From assembly GCF_015350995.1 (NCBI RefSeq), contig NZ_JADKRW010000001.1, forward strand, positions 571,702 to 635,701: 64,000 bases of DNA, read 5' to 3'. The notes under the pieces were generated by a model that did no database searches, was not told where the DNA came from, and saw only the letters and a list, made by a program, of their open reading frames with translations. This stretch comes from Curtobacterium sp. VKM Ac-1393 (GTDB lineage: Bacteria; Actinomycetota; Actinomycetes; Actinomycetales; Microbacteriaceae). Shown here in pieces: positions 26,467 to 35,500 of this stretch. The stretch's first letter is position 1; every line of letters begins with the position of its first letter. A program made the translations under genes and the position numbers.

Positions 26467-27690
26467 TCAGGCGCGCGCGGCGAGGACGTCCGCCAGGGTC
26501 CCGATGGCCGTGCGCAGCTCGTCGTCGGTGACGACCAACGGCGGGGCGAAGCGGATCGTCGAGCCGTGGGTGTCCTTCACGAGCAACCCGCGGTCGGCGA
26601 GGTCCTTCGAGATCGCCTTGCCGGTGCCGAGCGCAGGGTCGATGTCGATCCCCGCCCAGAGTCCGGCGACCCGGTGCGAGACGACCCCGTTGCCGAGCAG
26701 GTCGTCGAGCAGGCCACGCAGGAGCGGTTCGCCGTCGAGGGCACGCTGCTGGAACGTGCCCTCGCCGAGCATCGCCACGACCTCGGCGCCGACGGCAGCG
26801 GCGAGCGGGTTGCCGCCGAAGGTCGAACCGTGCTCACCGGGACGCAGCACGCCCAGGACGTCGCGCGAGCCCACCACGGCGGACACCGGCACGATGCCGC
26901 CGCCGAGCGCCTTGCCGAGCGTGATGAGGTCGGGGCGGACCCCGACGCGCTGCACCGCGAGCGTGTGCCCCGTGCGGCCGAGGCCCGACTGAATCTCGTC
27001 GGCGACGAACAGCGCGCCGAACTCGTCGCAGATCGTGCGGACCTCCGGCAGGTAGGACTCCGGCGGGATGACGACGCCGCCCTCGCCCTGGATCGGCTCG
27101 AGCAGCACGGCGACGACGGTCTCGTCCATCGCCGCACGCAGGGCTTCGGCATCGCCGTACGGCACCGTGCGGAACCCCGGCGTGTACGGCCCGAAGTCAT
27201 CGCGGGCGGACGGGTCGTCCGAGAACGAGATGATCGTGGTGGTGCGGCCGTGGAAGTTCCCCGACGCCACGATGATCGTCGCGCGGTCCGCGGGGACCCC
27301 CTTGACGCGGTAACCCCAGGCGCGGGACACCTTGATCGCGGACTCCACCGCCTCGGCACCGGTGTTCATCGGCAGGACCATCTCGGTCTCGGTCAGCGCG
27401 GCGAGCGCCGACGCGAACGGGCCGAGCTGGTCGTTCACGAAGGCACGACTGGTCAGCGTGACCCGGTCGAGCTGCGCACGGGCCGCGCCGAGCAGCCGCG
27501 GGTTGCCGTGGCCGAAGTTCACCGCGGAGTAAGCGGCGAGGCCGTCCAGGTACTGCTTGCCGTCGACGTCCGTGACGGTCGCGCCGGAGGCCGACGCGAT
27601 GACGACGGGCAGCGGGCTGTAGTTGTGCGCGAGCGAGCGCTCCTCGACGGCGAGCGCGGCGGCCGTGTTCGTCCCCAGCGCGCTGGGCAT
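26467..27690 (-). CDS. rocD: Ornithine aminotransferase
   Basis: 407 residues, class III PLP aminotransferase. Family features are MNTGAEAVESAIK, GNFHGRTTTIISFS, LLEPIQGEGGV, DEIQSGLGRTG and the PLP lysine in LGKALGGG. It converts ornithine and 2-oxoglutarate to glutamate semialdehyde. Its ATG overlaps the ddaH stop, so the two are cotranscribed. Its product can be oxidised by PutA encoded 5 kb away. Confidence 0.94.
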   Translation of the reverse strand: MPSALGTNTAAALAVEERSLAHNYSPLPVVIASASGATVTDVDGKQYLDGLAAYSAVNFGHGNPRLLGAARAQLDRVTLTSRAFVNDQLGPFASALAALTETEMVLPMNTGAEAVESAIKVSRAWGYRVKGVPADRATIIVASGNFHGRTTTIISFSDDPSARDDFGPYTPGFRTVPYGDAEALRAAMDETVVAVLLEPIQGEGGVVIPPESYLPEVRTICDEFGALFVADEIQSGLGRTGHTLAVQRVGVRPDLITLGKALGGGIVPVSAVVGSRDVLGVLRPGEHGSTFGGNPLAAAVGAEVVAMLGEGTFQQRALDGEPLLRGLLDDLLGNGVVSHRVAGLWAGIDIDPALGTGKAISKDLADRGLLVKDTHGSTIRFAPPLVVTDDELRTAIGTLADVLAARA

Positions 27691-28583
27691 CAGGCGCCCC
27701 GCGCGACCGAGGTGCCGGTGCCGACCGGGTGCAGGTCGAGCGTGCAGCACTTCACGCCGCCGCCGCCGAGCAGGAGCTCGGACAGGTCCACGCCGATCGG
27801 GTTGTAGCCCTTCTCCTTGAGCTGCGTCGCGAACGTGGTCGCGCGTGCGGCGATCACGACGTTGTACCCGTCGGAGTACGAGTTCAGGCCGAGGATCGCG
27901 GCGTCCTCTTCCGTCGCGATGATCGCGTCCGGGAACCGCTCGCGCAGGATCGCCAGCGACGGTTCGTCGAAGGCGCTCTCGAGGTACGCGATGTTCGACC
28001 GGCCGGAAGCGTCGGGCTCGGGGTCGAGCACGGCGATGGCGGTGTCCAGGTGGTAGAAGCTCGGGTTGATGAGCTTCAGGGTGACGACCTCGCGGCCGTA
28101 GATCGCCGCGAGCTCGTCGTGCGAGGTGCTGTCCGAGCGGAAGCCGGTGCCGGCGAAGATCGTGTTCCCGATGAGCAGGAAGTCGCCCTCGCCCTCGTTC
28201 GTCTGCTCGGGCTCCGCGACGGTCAGACCGGCCTGGCGGAACCAGTCCATGTACGCCGGGCCCTCGGGCTGGCGCTCCGGGTACTGGAACTTCGCGCCGT
28301 AGGCGATGCCGTCGAGGACGAACCCGCCGTTGGCCGCGTAGACCATGTCCGGCAGGCCGTCGATGGGGTCGATGTACGAGATGTCGAAGCCGAGCTGCTC
28401 GTACACGTCGACGAGCGTCTGCCACTGGGCGACGGCCTTCGACGTGTCGGTCGGCTCCTCCGGGTGCATCCACGGGTTGATCCGGTAGCTCACCGTGTAG
28501 AAGTCCGGCTTGCACATCAGGATCGTCCGCTTGGTGGCGGTACGGGCCGGTGCATCGGTGGTCGAGGGTGCGGTGTTCGACAT
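27690..28583 (-). CDS. ddaH: Dimethylargininase / arginine amidinohydrolase family
   Basis: 297 residues, guanidine-modifying superfamily. INPWMHPEEP, MVYAANGGFV, the catalytic His in NPSFYHLDTA and Cys279 in GGGVKCCTL are all present. It hydrolyses methylarginines (or a related guanidino compound) to citrulline. Paired with rocD and divergent from an Lrp/AsnC gene, it belongs to an arginine/ornithine breakdown unit. AGGAGG precedes the ATG by six bases. Confidence 0.9.
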   Translation of the reverse strand: MSNTAPSTTDAPARTATKRTILMCKPDFYTVSYRINPWMHPEEPTDTSKAVAQWQTLVDVYEQLGFDISYIDPIDGLPDMVYAANGGFVLDGIAYGAKFQYPERQPEGPAYMDWFRQAGLTVAEPEQTNEGEGDFLLIGNTIFAGTGFRSDSTSHDELAAIYGREVVTLKLINPSFYHLDTAIAVLDPEPDASGRSNIAYLESAFDEPSLAILRERFPDAIIATEEDAAILGLNSYSDGYNVVIAARATTFATQLKEKGYNPIGVDLSELLLGGGGVKCCTLDLHPVGTGTSVARGA

Positions 28584-28756
28584 CAGTCCTCCTGAGAAGG
28601 GACCGGGGCCCGAGCCTGCCAGGAACCGAAACGGAACGAAGGAGAGGTGCTCCGGCGAGATGCAGGCTCACTCGCCGTAGCGGACCAGGTCGACGCCAGT
28701 CGAAAGTCTGGCATGAACCGTCCGAAGAGTGCAGTCCCCCATGCGCCCGACCGTGA

Positions 28757-28823
28757 CACCCGTTCGGGTGACGCACGTTTCGTGCGTCCGACCCGCCGGT
28801 CTCGCAACAAGTCCGCGTACGAT
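28757..28823. promoter_or_regulatory. Operator dyads and -10 upstream of the Lrp/AsnC gene
   Basis: CACCCG-TT-CGGGTG (28757-28770) and GACGCACG-TTT-CGTGCGTC (28770-28788) are adjacent perfect inverted repeats, followed by TACGAT (28818-28823) seven bases before the ATG. They lie in the 247-base gap shared with the divergent ddaH-rocD operon. Likely Lrp/AsnC binding sites; inference. Confidence 0.5.
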
Positions 28824-28830
28824 GGGTGCA

Positions 28831-29268
28831 ATGGATTCGCTCGACCACCGCATCCTGGATCAACTCCGGGACAACGCCCGCGCCGGCTACGGCGACATCG
28901 GGTCGGTGGTCGGACTCTCGGCATCGGCTGTCAAGCGCCGCGTCGACCGCCTCGTCGGTGACGGCGTGATCCAGGGCTTCACCATCAAGGTCGACCCCGC
29001 GGTCGAGGACCGCGGCACCGAGGCCTGGGTCGAGCTGTACTGCCGCGGCACCGTCTCGCCCGACGAGCTCCGCGCCCTGCTCGACACCGTGCCCGAGGTC
29101 ATCGACGCTGGCACGGTCACCGGCAGCGCGGACGCCGTCGTGCACATGCGCTCGAAGGACCTGTCAGCGCTGGAGGAGGCGCTCGACAAGGTCCGCCTCG
29201 CACCGCAGGTGGACCACACGCGCTCTGCGATCGTGCTCTCCAAGCTCGTGAGCCGCGACACCGCGTAA
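28831..29268 (+). CDS. Lrp/AsnC family transcriptional regulator
   Basis: 145 residues. An N-terminal winged helix (LDHRILDQLRDNARAGYGDI...SASAVKRRVDRLVGDGVI) precedes a RAM ligand-binding domain. The ATG at 28831 is preferred over the one at 28822, which overlaps the TACGAT -10 box; the message is leaderless. Divergent from ddaH-rocD, it probably senses an amino acid and controls that operon. Confidence 0.92.
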   Translation: MDSLDHRILDQLRDNARAGYGDIGSVVGLSASAVKRRVDRLVGDGVIQGFTIKVDPAVEDRGTEAWVELYCRGTVSPDELRALLDTVPEVIDAGTVTGSADAVVHMRSKDLSALEEALDKVRLAPQVDHTRSAIVLSKLVSRDTA

Positions 29269-29295
29269 CGTCCGGCAGGTGGAAGCGACCATCCC

Positions 29296-30069
29296 GTGAC
29301 CGACAGCCGACCCACCCACAGCGCCCCGGGCCTCCCGTCAGCCGCCCCCGGCCTGCCGGGCCGTCCCTGGATCTCGCAGGACTGGCTCGACGTCGTCTTC
29401 GTGCACTGGCGCGTCGACGTGTCGGCGGTCGCCCCGTTGCTGCCGGCCGGCACACGACCCGACACGATGGCGCTCGACGGCACCGACGACGGGGTGACCA
29501 CCTGGGTGGGCCTGATCGGGTTCCGGTTCGCGGACACCCGCTTCCCGCCTCTCGGGGCGCTCGGCCGGACCGGATCGGTTGGTGACTTCGTCGAGGTGAA
29601 CGTGCGCGTCTACACGGTCGACGAACACGGGCAGCACGGTGTCGTGTTCCTGTCGCTCGACGCGGGCAAGCTGCTGCCGACGATCGGCGCGCGCGTGGCC
29701 ACGGGGCTGCCGTACTGGTGGGCGGATGCCGAGTCGCGGAGCGACGACGGCCGCGTCGGGTACGCGATGCGGCGGCACGGAACACACCTGCGATCGCTCG
29801 TCGACGTGCGGATCGGCGACGTCGTGGACGACCCGACACCACTCGACACCTTCCTGACCGCGCGCTGGGGCATGCACGTGCACCGCGCCGGGCAGACGCG
29901 GTTCTGGCCGAACGAACACGAGGCCTGGCCGCTGCACCGGGCGTCCGTGGTGACGCTGCGGGACGACTTGATCGGTGCCGCGGGGTTGCCGTTCGGGCTG
30001 AGCGAACTGGAGCCGGACTCGGTGCTGTACTCGCCGGGGGTCACGACGCGGTTCGGCCGGGGGCGGTGA
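29296..30069 (+). CDS. DUF2071 (YqjF-like) protein
   Basis: 257 residues. QDWLDVVFVHWRVDVSAVAPLLPAGTR at the N-terminus and the later FLSLDAGKL, LPYWWADA and Tyr-Ser-Pro-Gly-Val end match the DUF2071/acetoacetate-decarboxylase-like fold. Biochemical role unknown. It starts 27 bases after the Lrp gene, so it may share that transcript. Confidence 0.85.
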   Translation: MTDSRPTHSAPGLPSAAPGLPGRPWISQDWLDVVFVHWRVDVSAVAPLLPAGTRPDTMALDGTDDGVTTWVGLIGFRFADTRFPPLGALGRTGSVGDFVEVNVRVYTVDEHGQHGVVFLSLDAGKLLPTIGARVATGLPYWWADAESRSDDGRVGYAMRRHGTHLRSLVDVRIGDVVDDPTPLDTFLTARWGMHVHRAGQTRFWPNEHEAWPLHRASVVTLRDDLIGAAGLPFGLSELEPDSVLYSPGVTTRFGRGR

Positions 30070-30150
30070 AGCCCGGGGTCCGGGGACTCGACGCGTCCTC
30101 GGGGGACACCGGCTGAGTGGTGCGCGGTCGCCCGCAGGTACAAGGGAGCC

Positions 30151-31146
30151 ATGACTCGAGTAGCAGTGGTGACCGGTGGATCCGCAGGGCTGGGGCGTGC
30201 GACCGTCCGGGAGCTCGCAGCACGGGGGTGGGACGTCGCCGTCCTCGCTCGCGGACGGGACGGCGTCGAGGCCGCGGTCGCCGAGGTCGAGGCCGCCGGG
30301 CGTCGCGGGCTGGCGCTGGTCGCCGACGTGTCCGACCGTGCGGCCGTCGAGGCCGCGGCCGACCGCGTCGAGCACGAGCTCGGGCCGATCGACCTGTGGG
30401 TCAACGGCGTGATGGTCGGGGTGTTCGGCAAGTTCCTGGACACCGCCCCCGAGGACTTCGAGCGGGCGCTGCACGTGACCTACCTCGGCGTCGTCAACGG
30501 GACCCGTGCCGCGCTCTCGCGGATGGTGCCCCGCGGGCAGGGGCACGTCGTCCAGGTCGGCTCGGCACTCGGCTTCCGGGGCATCCCGCTGCAGGCCGCG
30601 TACTGCGGCGCGAAACACGCGATCGTCGGGTTCACCGAGTCAGTCGTCTCGGAGCTGCTCGAACAGGGCAGCAAGGTGAAAGTGTCGCGGGTCGACATGC
30701 CCGCCCTGAACACGATCCAGTTCGGGTGGGTGAAGTCGAAGCTGCCGCACCACCCGCAGCCGGTCGCACCGATCTTCCAACCGGAGGTCGGCGCCCGCGC
30801 GATCGCCACCGTGGCCGAGCACCCGCGCCGTCGCACCTGGGTCGGGGAGTCGACCGTCTACACGATCCTGGGCAACCGGATCAGCGGACGCTTCGCCGAC
30901 TGGTACGCCGCCAAGACACTCGTCTCCGGGCAGCAGGCGCCGGACAAGGACGGGCTCCAGCTGCAGGACAACCTGTACGAGCCGGTGCCGGGCGACCACG
31001 GTGCGCACGGTGTGTTCGACGAAACTGCACACTCCTGGTCACCGCAGACCTGGTGGGTGGAGCACCGCCGGGTGGGCAACGGTCTGATCGGCGCGGTGCT
31101 CGGTGCCGCCGGGGCCGTTGCACTCGTCGCGGGACGCCGACGATGA
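30151..31146 (+). CDS. Short-chain dehydrogenase/reductase with C-terminal TM helix
   Basis: 331 residues. Classical SDR: VTGGSAGLGRA for NAD(P) binding, catalytic Ser in VQVGSALGF and Tyr-x3-Lys in YCGAKHAIVG. A ~70-residue extension ends with a hydrophobic helix (LIGAVLGAAGAVALVAG) and arginines, suggesting membrane anchoring. AAGGGAG precedes the ATG. Its stop overlaps the next start. Confidence 0.9.
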   Translation: MTRVAVVTGGSAGLGRATVRELAARGWDVAVLARGRDGVEAAVAEVEAAGRRGLALVADVSDRAAVEAAADRVEHELGPIDLWVNGVMVGVFGKFLDTAPEDFERALHVTYLGVVNGTRAALSRMVPRGQGHVVQVGSALGFRGIPLQAAYCGAKHAIVGFTESVVSELLEQGSKVKVSRVDMPALNTIQFGWVKSKLPHHPQPVAPIFQPEVGARAIATVAEHPRRRTWVGESTVYTILGNRISGRFADWYAAKTLVSGQQAPDKDGLQLQDNLYEPVPGDHGAHGVFDETAHSWSPQTWWVEHRRVGNGLIGAVLGAAGAVALVAGRRR

Positions 31147-31493
31147 GCCGCGGTCGGGGTCGGGCGTCGGCGTCGGCGGTCGAGCTGGGCCGGACTGCGC
31201 TCGGTGTCTGGCACCTCGGGTGCTCGCTGCGCGGCCGCGACCAGGCCCTCCTGCACGGCGTACTCGGTGTCCGACAGCTCGTGCAGGCCGCCCTCGTCGC
31301 ACGCGCCGCCACCGGGAACGCACACACCCTGAGCGCTGCCGTCGACGCGGTGCACGGTGCGACGATGGTGCCGCTCGTCCTCGACCCGCGCCGCCGCGGG
31401 TTCGCCCTGCAGCAGGTGGTGATCGCCACGGCCCTCACCGTTGCCGAAGTGGCCGTCGTCGGACGGGGCGCGCGCGGGGACCGGCGTCGCTGA
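31143..31493 (+). CDS. Hypothetical protein coupled to the SDR gene
   Basis: 116 residues, ATG overlapping the SDR stop by four bases. Two moderately hydrophobic segments (LLHGVLGVRQLVQAALVA and LQQVVIATALTVAEVAVV) suggest a small membrane protein; both termini are Arg-rich. No family recognised. The overlap implies co-translation with the membrane-tethered SDR. Confidence 0.7.
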   Translation: MSRGRGRASASAVELGRTALGVWHLGCSLRGRDQALLHGVLGVRQLVQAALVARAATGNAHTLSAAVDAVHGATMVPLVLDPRRRGFALQQVVIATALTVAEVAVVGRGARGDRRR

Positions 31494-31558
31494 GAGGTGT
31501 CGCGGTCGGCGCGGCTGAGGCATGTCGCGGCCGGCGCCGCTGAGGCGTGTCGGCGGTG
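31489..31558. repeat. 25-base imperfect tandem repeat
   Basis: Units beginning GCTGAG start at 31489, 31514 and 31539, about 2.8 copies. The first spans the stop codon of the preceding gene and the last ends just before the next promoter. Confidence 0.75.
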
Positions 31559-31576
31559 CTCGGTAGCGTCCTGGGC

Positions 31577-32116
31577 ATGAGCACGATCTACTCCGTAGCG
31601 TCCTCGTTGGACGGCTTCGTGGCCGCGCCGGACGACAACCTCGACTGGCTGCTGCAGTTCGGCTTCGACCCGTTCCAAGAGCACCACGACCGGTTCTTCG
31701 CGGGGATCGGCGCGATCGCGATGGGGTCGGCCACGTACGAGTGGTTGCTCGCGCACGACGACACGTGGGCGTACCCGGACCTGGCGACGTGGGTGTTCAC
31801 CACGCGCGAGCTGCCGGTGCCGTCCGGCGCCGAGGTGCACTTCGTGTCCGGCTCCGTCGCCGACCACCAGGCCGACCTCGAACGGGCAGCCGGCGAGCGG
31901 GACATCTGGGTCGTGGGCGGCGGGCTGCTCGCGGCGCAGTACCAGCAGGCTGGGCTGCTCGACGACCTCCGGGTCACCGTGATGCCGGTCGCGCTCGGTG
32001 CCGGGGCGCCACTCCTGCCGGTGGCTGCACCGACGCCGGTGTTCGAACTGGTCGGGACGACGCCGTTCGCTGGCGGTGCCGTCGAGCTGCACTACCGCGC
32101 GGGGACTCCGCTCTGA
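31577..32116 (+). CDS. Dihydrofolate reductase family (RibD C-domain-like) protein
   Basis: 179 residues. YSVASSLDGFVAAPDDNLDWL near the start and GERDIWVVGGGLLAAQ are hallmarks of the YwjB/RibD_C group, distinct from true FolA. Substrate unknown. The start at 31577 is set by TAGCGT (31564-31569) seven bases upstream with no ribosome site; an upstream in-frame start exists but lacks support. Confidence 0.88.
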   Translation: MSTIYSVASSLDGFVAAPDDNLDWLLQFGFDPFQEHHDRFFAGIGAIAMGSATYEWLLAHDDTWAYPDLATWVFTTRELPVPSGAEVHFVSGSVADHQADLERAAGERDIWVVGGGLLAAQYQQAGLLDDLRVTVMPVALGAGAPLLPVAAPTPVFELVGTTPFAGGAVELHYRAGTPL

Positions 32117-32117
32117 G

Positions 32118-32210
32118 TAGTCGAAGCACGGAACAGTCGGAGCAGGGCGCAGTCGGCGCAGGGCGCAGGGCGCAGTCGTAACACGGCGCAGTCGGAGCAG
32201 GGCGCAGTCC
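32118..32210. repeat. Imperfect GCAGTCGGAGCAGGGC repeats
   Basis: A 21-base sequence (CAGTCGGAGCAGGGC and the next six bases) occurs at 32134-32154 and 32189-32209, with degenerate units between, in the spacer after the DHFR-like gene. Confidence 0.7.
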
Positions 32211-32264
32211 GCTTCGCGATGATCCGAGGCGGGAATCCCACCACCGCGGCGTAGCGTCCGCGCC

Positions 32265-32462
32265 ATGAGCGACAACGAGCAGACCGAACCCGTCATGGAC
32301 GGTGCCACCGAGGCCACGAACCACGAGAAGCTGCACGGCCTGATCGAACAGGTCGACCACGACCACCACGGCGAGGGCGCCGGGGCGATGGCCGATCACC
32401 TGCGCGACCGCATGGACGAGACCGGTGTCGAGGACGAAGCGGGCGGCGACACCGAGGACTGA
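32265..32462 (+). CDS. Small acidic hypothetical protein
   Basis: 65 residues, strongly acidic, with a His-rich centre (NHEKLHGLIEQVDHDHHGEG). No family recognised. TAGCGT at 32252-32257 is seven bases before the ATG and there is no ribosome site, so it is a leaderless gene like its neighbour. A hairpin follows the stop. Confidence 0.7.
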   Translation: MSDNEQTEPVMDGATEATNHEKLHGLIEQVDHDHHGEGAGAMADHLRDRMDETGVEDEAGGDTED

Positions 32463-32493
32463 CCCGGTTCGGGGCAACGCCGCACACTTCGGG

Positions 32494-32541
32494 AGCAGGG
32501 ATGGTCGAGTCCGCCTCAGCGCACTCGACCACTTCTGCTCA
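32494..32541. terminator. Hairpin between convergent genes
   Basis: Coaxial stems GAGCAG/CTGCTC (32494-32499, 32536-32541) and TGGTCGAGT/ACTCGACCA (32503-32511, 32524-32532) separated by a small internal loop. Confidence 0.65.
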
Positions 32542-32556
32542 CCACGGGGTTGCCCG

Positions 32557-35500
32557 TCAGACGCGCAGTTCCGAGAAGTCCGCGTCGACGTCGCCGAACC
32601 GGTGTGCGGTGATCGAGACCGACTGCTCACGGATGAACGGCAGCATCTCGATCAACCCGGCCTCGACCACCGGCGCATCGTGGATCGCGACGTCGATGCT
32701 GGCCCCGAGCGCCTCCTCGAGCGCGAGCGGGTCGCCGCCGATCAGACGGATGCGTGCCCCCGGGCCGCCGAACGCCGTGTGCACGGGTCGGTCCTGCCCC
32801 TGCGCGAGCATGTCACCCAGCGCGTCGACGGGTTCGTCGTCCGCACCGCTCGTCCAGTTCGCCCGGAACACGTCGCCGGACGATGCACGTGCGTGGAAGT
32901 CCTGGTCGGACTCGACCAAGTGGTCGACGACGTCCAGCGGTGAACGGCTCGAGGCGAGCAGTTGGGTGAGCGGGCCCGGCAACGGTCGAGCGGTGCTGAG
33001 CAGGATGTGGGCGCGGGCAGCGGTGGCGGCCACGAGTGCGCGGACGAGGTCACCCGCCGTGGCGTCCTCGGCCTGCCGCACGATGACGGACTGCGGTCGG
33101 TGGCGCAGCACGTTCCGCTGCACCACGAGCCCGGACAGGTCGTGCGACCCGCCGTACAGCTCCTCGCGCGCCCGGACGTCGCTGAGTGCACCGGCGCGCA
33201 CCTGGTCGAACTCCTCGAACGACAGCCCACTGCGCGCGGCCTCGATCACCGCGGTCACGCGCGGCGGCAGGCCGTGCAGCTGGATGCTCTTGTGCACCGT
33301 GCGCGGGACGGGCTCCCAGCGGCCGAGCGTCGCGACGTACATCGGTCCGCCCGCCTTCGTACCGGTGCCGACCGACGACCGCTTCCAGCCGCCGAACGGC
33401 TGCCGACCGACGACCGCGCCGGTGATGCCGCGGTTGACGTACAGGTTGCCGGCGCGCACGCTCGCCAGCCAGTCCGCGACCTCGTCGACGTCGAGCGAGT
33501 GGATCCCCGCGGTCAGGCCGTAGTCGGTGCCGTTCTGGATCGCGATCGCCTGCTCGAGGGTCTCGGCGCGCATGATGCCCAGTACCGGCCCGAAGTACTC
33601 GGTCTGGTGGAAGTCGCTGCCCGGGCGGACGCCGTCGCGGATGCCCGGTGACCAGAGCCGACCGGAGTCGTCGAGGGGTGCCGGCTGCACGAGCCAGGAC
33701 TCCCCCGGCCCGAGCTCGGTGAGCCCTTGCCGCAGCTTGCCCTCGGGCTCGGCGATGACCGGCCCGACCTGGGCGGTGGGGTCGTCGGGCCACGCGACCC
33801 GGAGGGTGCGGGTGGCGTCGACGAGCTGGCGGCGGAAGCGTTCGCTCTCGCCGACCGTGCCGACCAGCACGACCAGGGACGCCGCGGAGCACTTCTGGCC
33901 GGCGTGGCCGAAGGCCGACTGGACGATGTCCTGCACGGCGAGGTCGATGTCGGCGCTCGGCGTGACGACGATCGCGTTCTTGCCGCTCGTCTCGGCGCTG
34001 AGGGGCAGACCGGCTCGCCACCAGCGGAACGACCGCGCGGTGTCGGCCGAACCGGTGAGGATGATGCGGTCGACCGCCGGGTGCCCGACCAGGTCGCGGC
34101 CGAGTTCGTCCTCGGCCAGGTCGACGAGCTGCAGCAACGAGTGCGGCACCCCGGCGTCCCAGAGCACGTCGGCCAGCAGCGCACCGCTGCGCTTCGCCTC
34201 GGGCGCCGGCTTGAGCACCACCCCACTGCCCGCGGCGAGCGCCGCCAGCACTCCGCCGGCGGGGATCGCGATGGGGAAGTTCCACGGCGGGACGACGACG
34301 GTCAGACGCGGCGGGACGTACCGGGCACCCTCGATGTCGCCGAGACGACGGGCGCGCTCGGCGTAGTAGTGGGCGGCGTCGACGGCTCCGGTGACCTCGG
34401 TGTCGGCCTCGGAGAACGTCTTGCCGGTCTCCGCCGCCATCACCTCGATCAGGTCGACGCGGCGGGTCTCGAGCTCATGCCCGATCAGGTCGAGGAGTTC
34501 GGCGCGGTCGGACGGGTCCTGCCGCCCCCAGTTGACGCCGGCCTGCGCGGTGCGGGCCATGATCCGTTCGAGCTTGGAGCGGTCGGCGACCTTGGCTCCG
34601 CGGATGGTCTGCGCGCCGAGCTGCGAGCGCGGCACCCGGCGCAGGACGTCGAGCGCCCACGCACGGTTGGCGGGGACCGACGGGTCGGTGTCCGGTGCGT
34701 TCCGGAACGCATCGCGCAGCACTGGTTCGCCGAGTGCCCGATGGCGGTCCTGGGTGCGGTGCGTCGCGTGGACCGGCTCGTCGAGCGCTGCGACCGAGGC
34801 GAGGTACCGGCCGTGCTCGCGGTCGAACACGCTGGCGTCGTGGTCGATGTCGCTCGCGGCGGCGATGAAGTTCTCGGGACTCGCGCTCTCCTGCAGCCGG
34901 CGGGCCAGGTACGCGATCGCGGAGTCGAATTCGTCCGGCTGCACGACGGGCGTGTAGAGCAAGATCTGGCCGACGTCGGCGCGGACGGCGTCGGCGTGCG
35001 TGGACGCCATGCCGAGCAGCATCTCGACGTCGACCGCGTCGGTCACCCCGCGACGCTGGGCGAGCACCCACGCGGTCGCCAGGTCGAACAGGTTGTGTCC
35101 GGCGACCCCGATGCGGACGGCGTCGGTGCGTTCCGGGGTCAGGGCGGCGTCGAGCATCCGCAGGTACGCGGTGTCGGTTTCGCGCTTGCTGCCCCAGGTG
35201 GCGAGTGGCCAGTCGTGCACGATCGCGTCGACGTGCTCCATCGCGAGGTTCGCGCCCTTGACCAGGCGCACCGTGATCGGCGCGCCACCTCGGGCACGGC
35301 GTTCCTGCGCCCACGTCGTCAGGGACTCGAGCGCACCGGCGGCGTCGGGCAGGTACGCCTGCAGCACGATGCCGGCCTGCAGCCCCGCGAACTCGTCGCG
35401 GTCGAGCATGGTCCGGAACACCGCGAGGGTGACGTCGAGGTCGCCGTACTCCTCCACGTCCAGGTTGATGAACTTCGCCTGACCACCGGACGCCAGCGGA

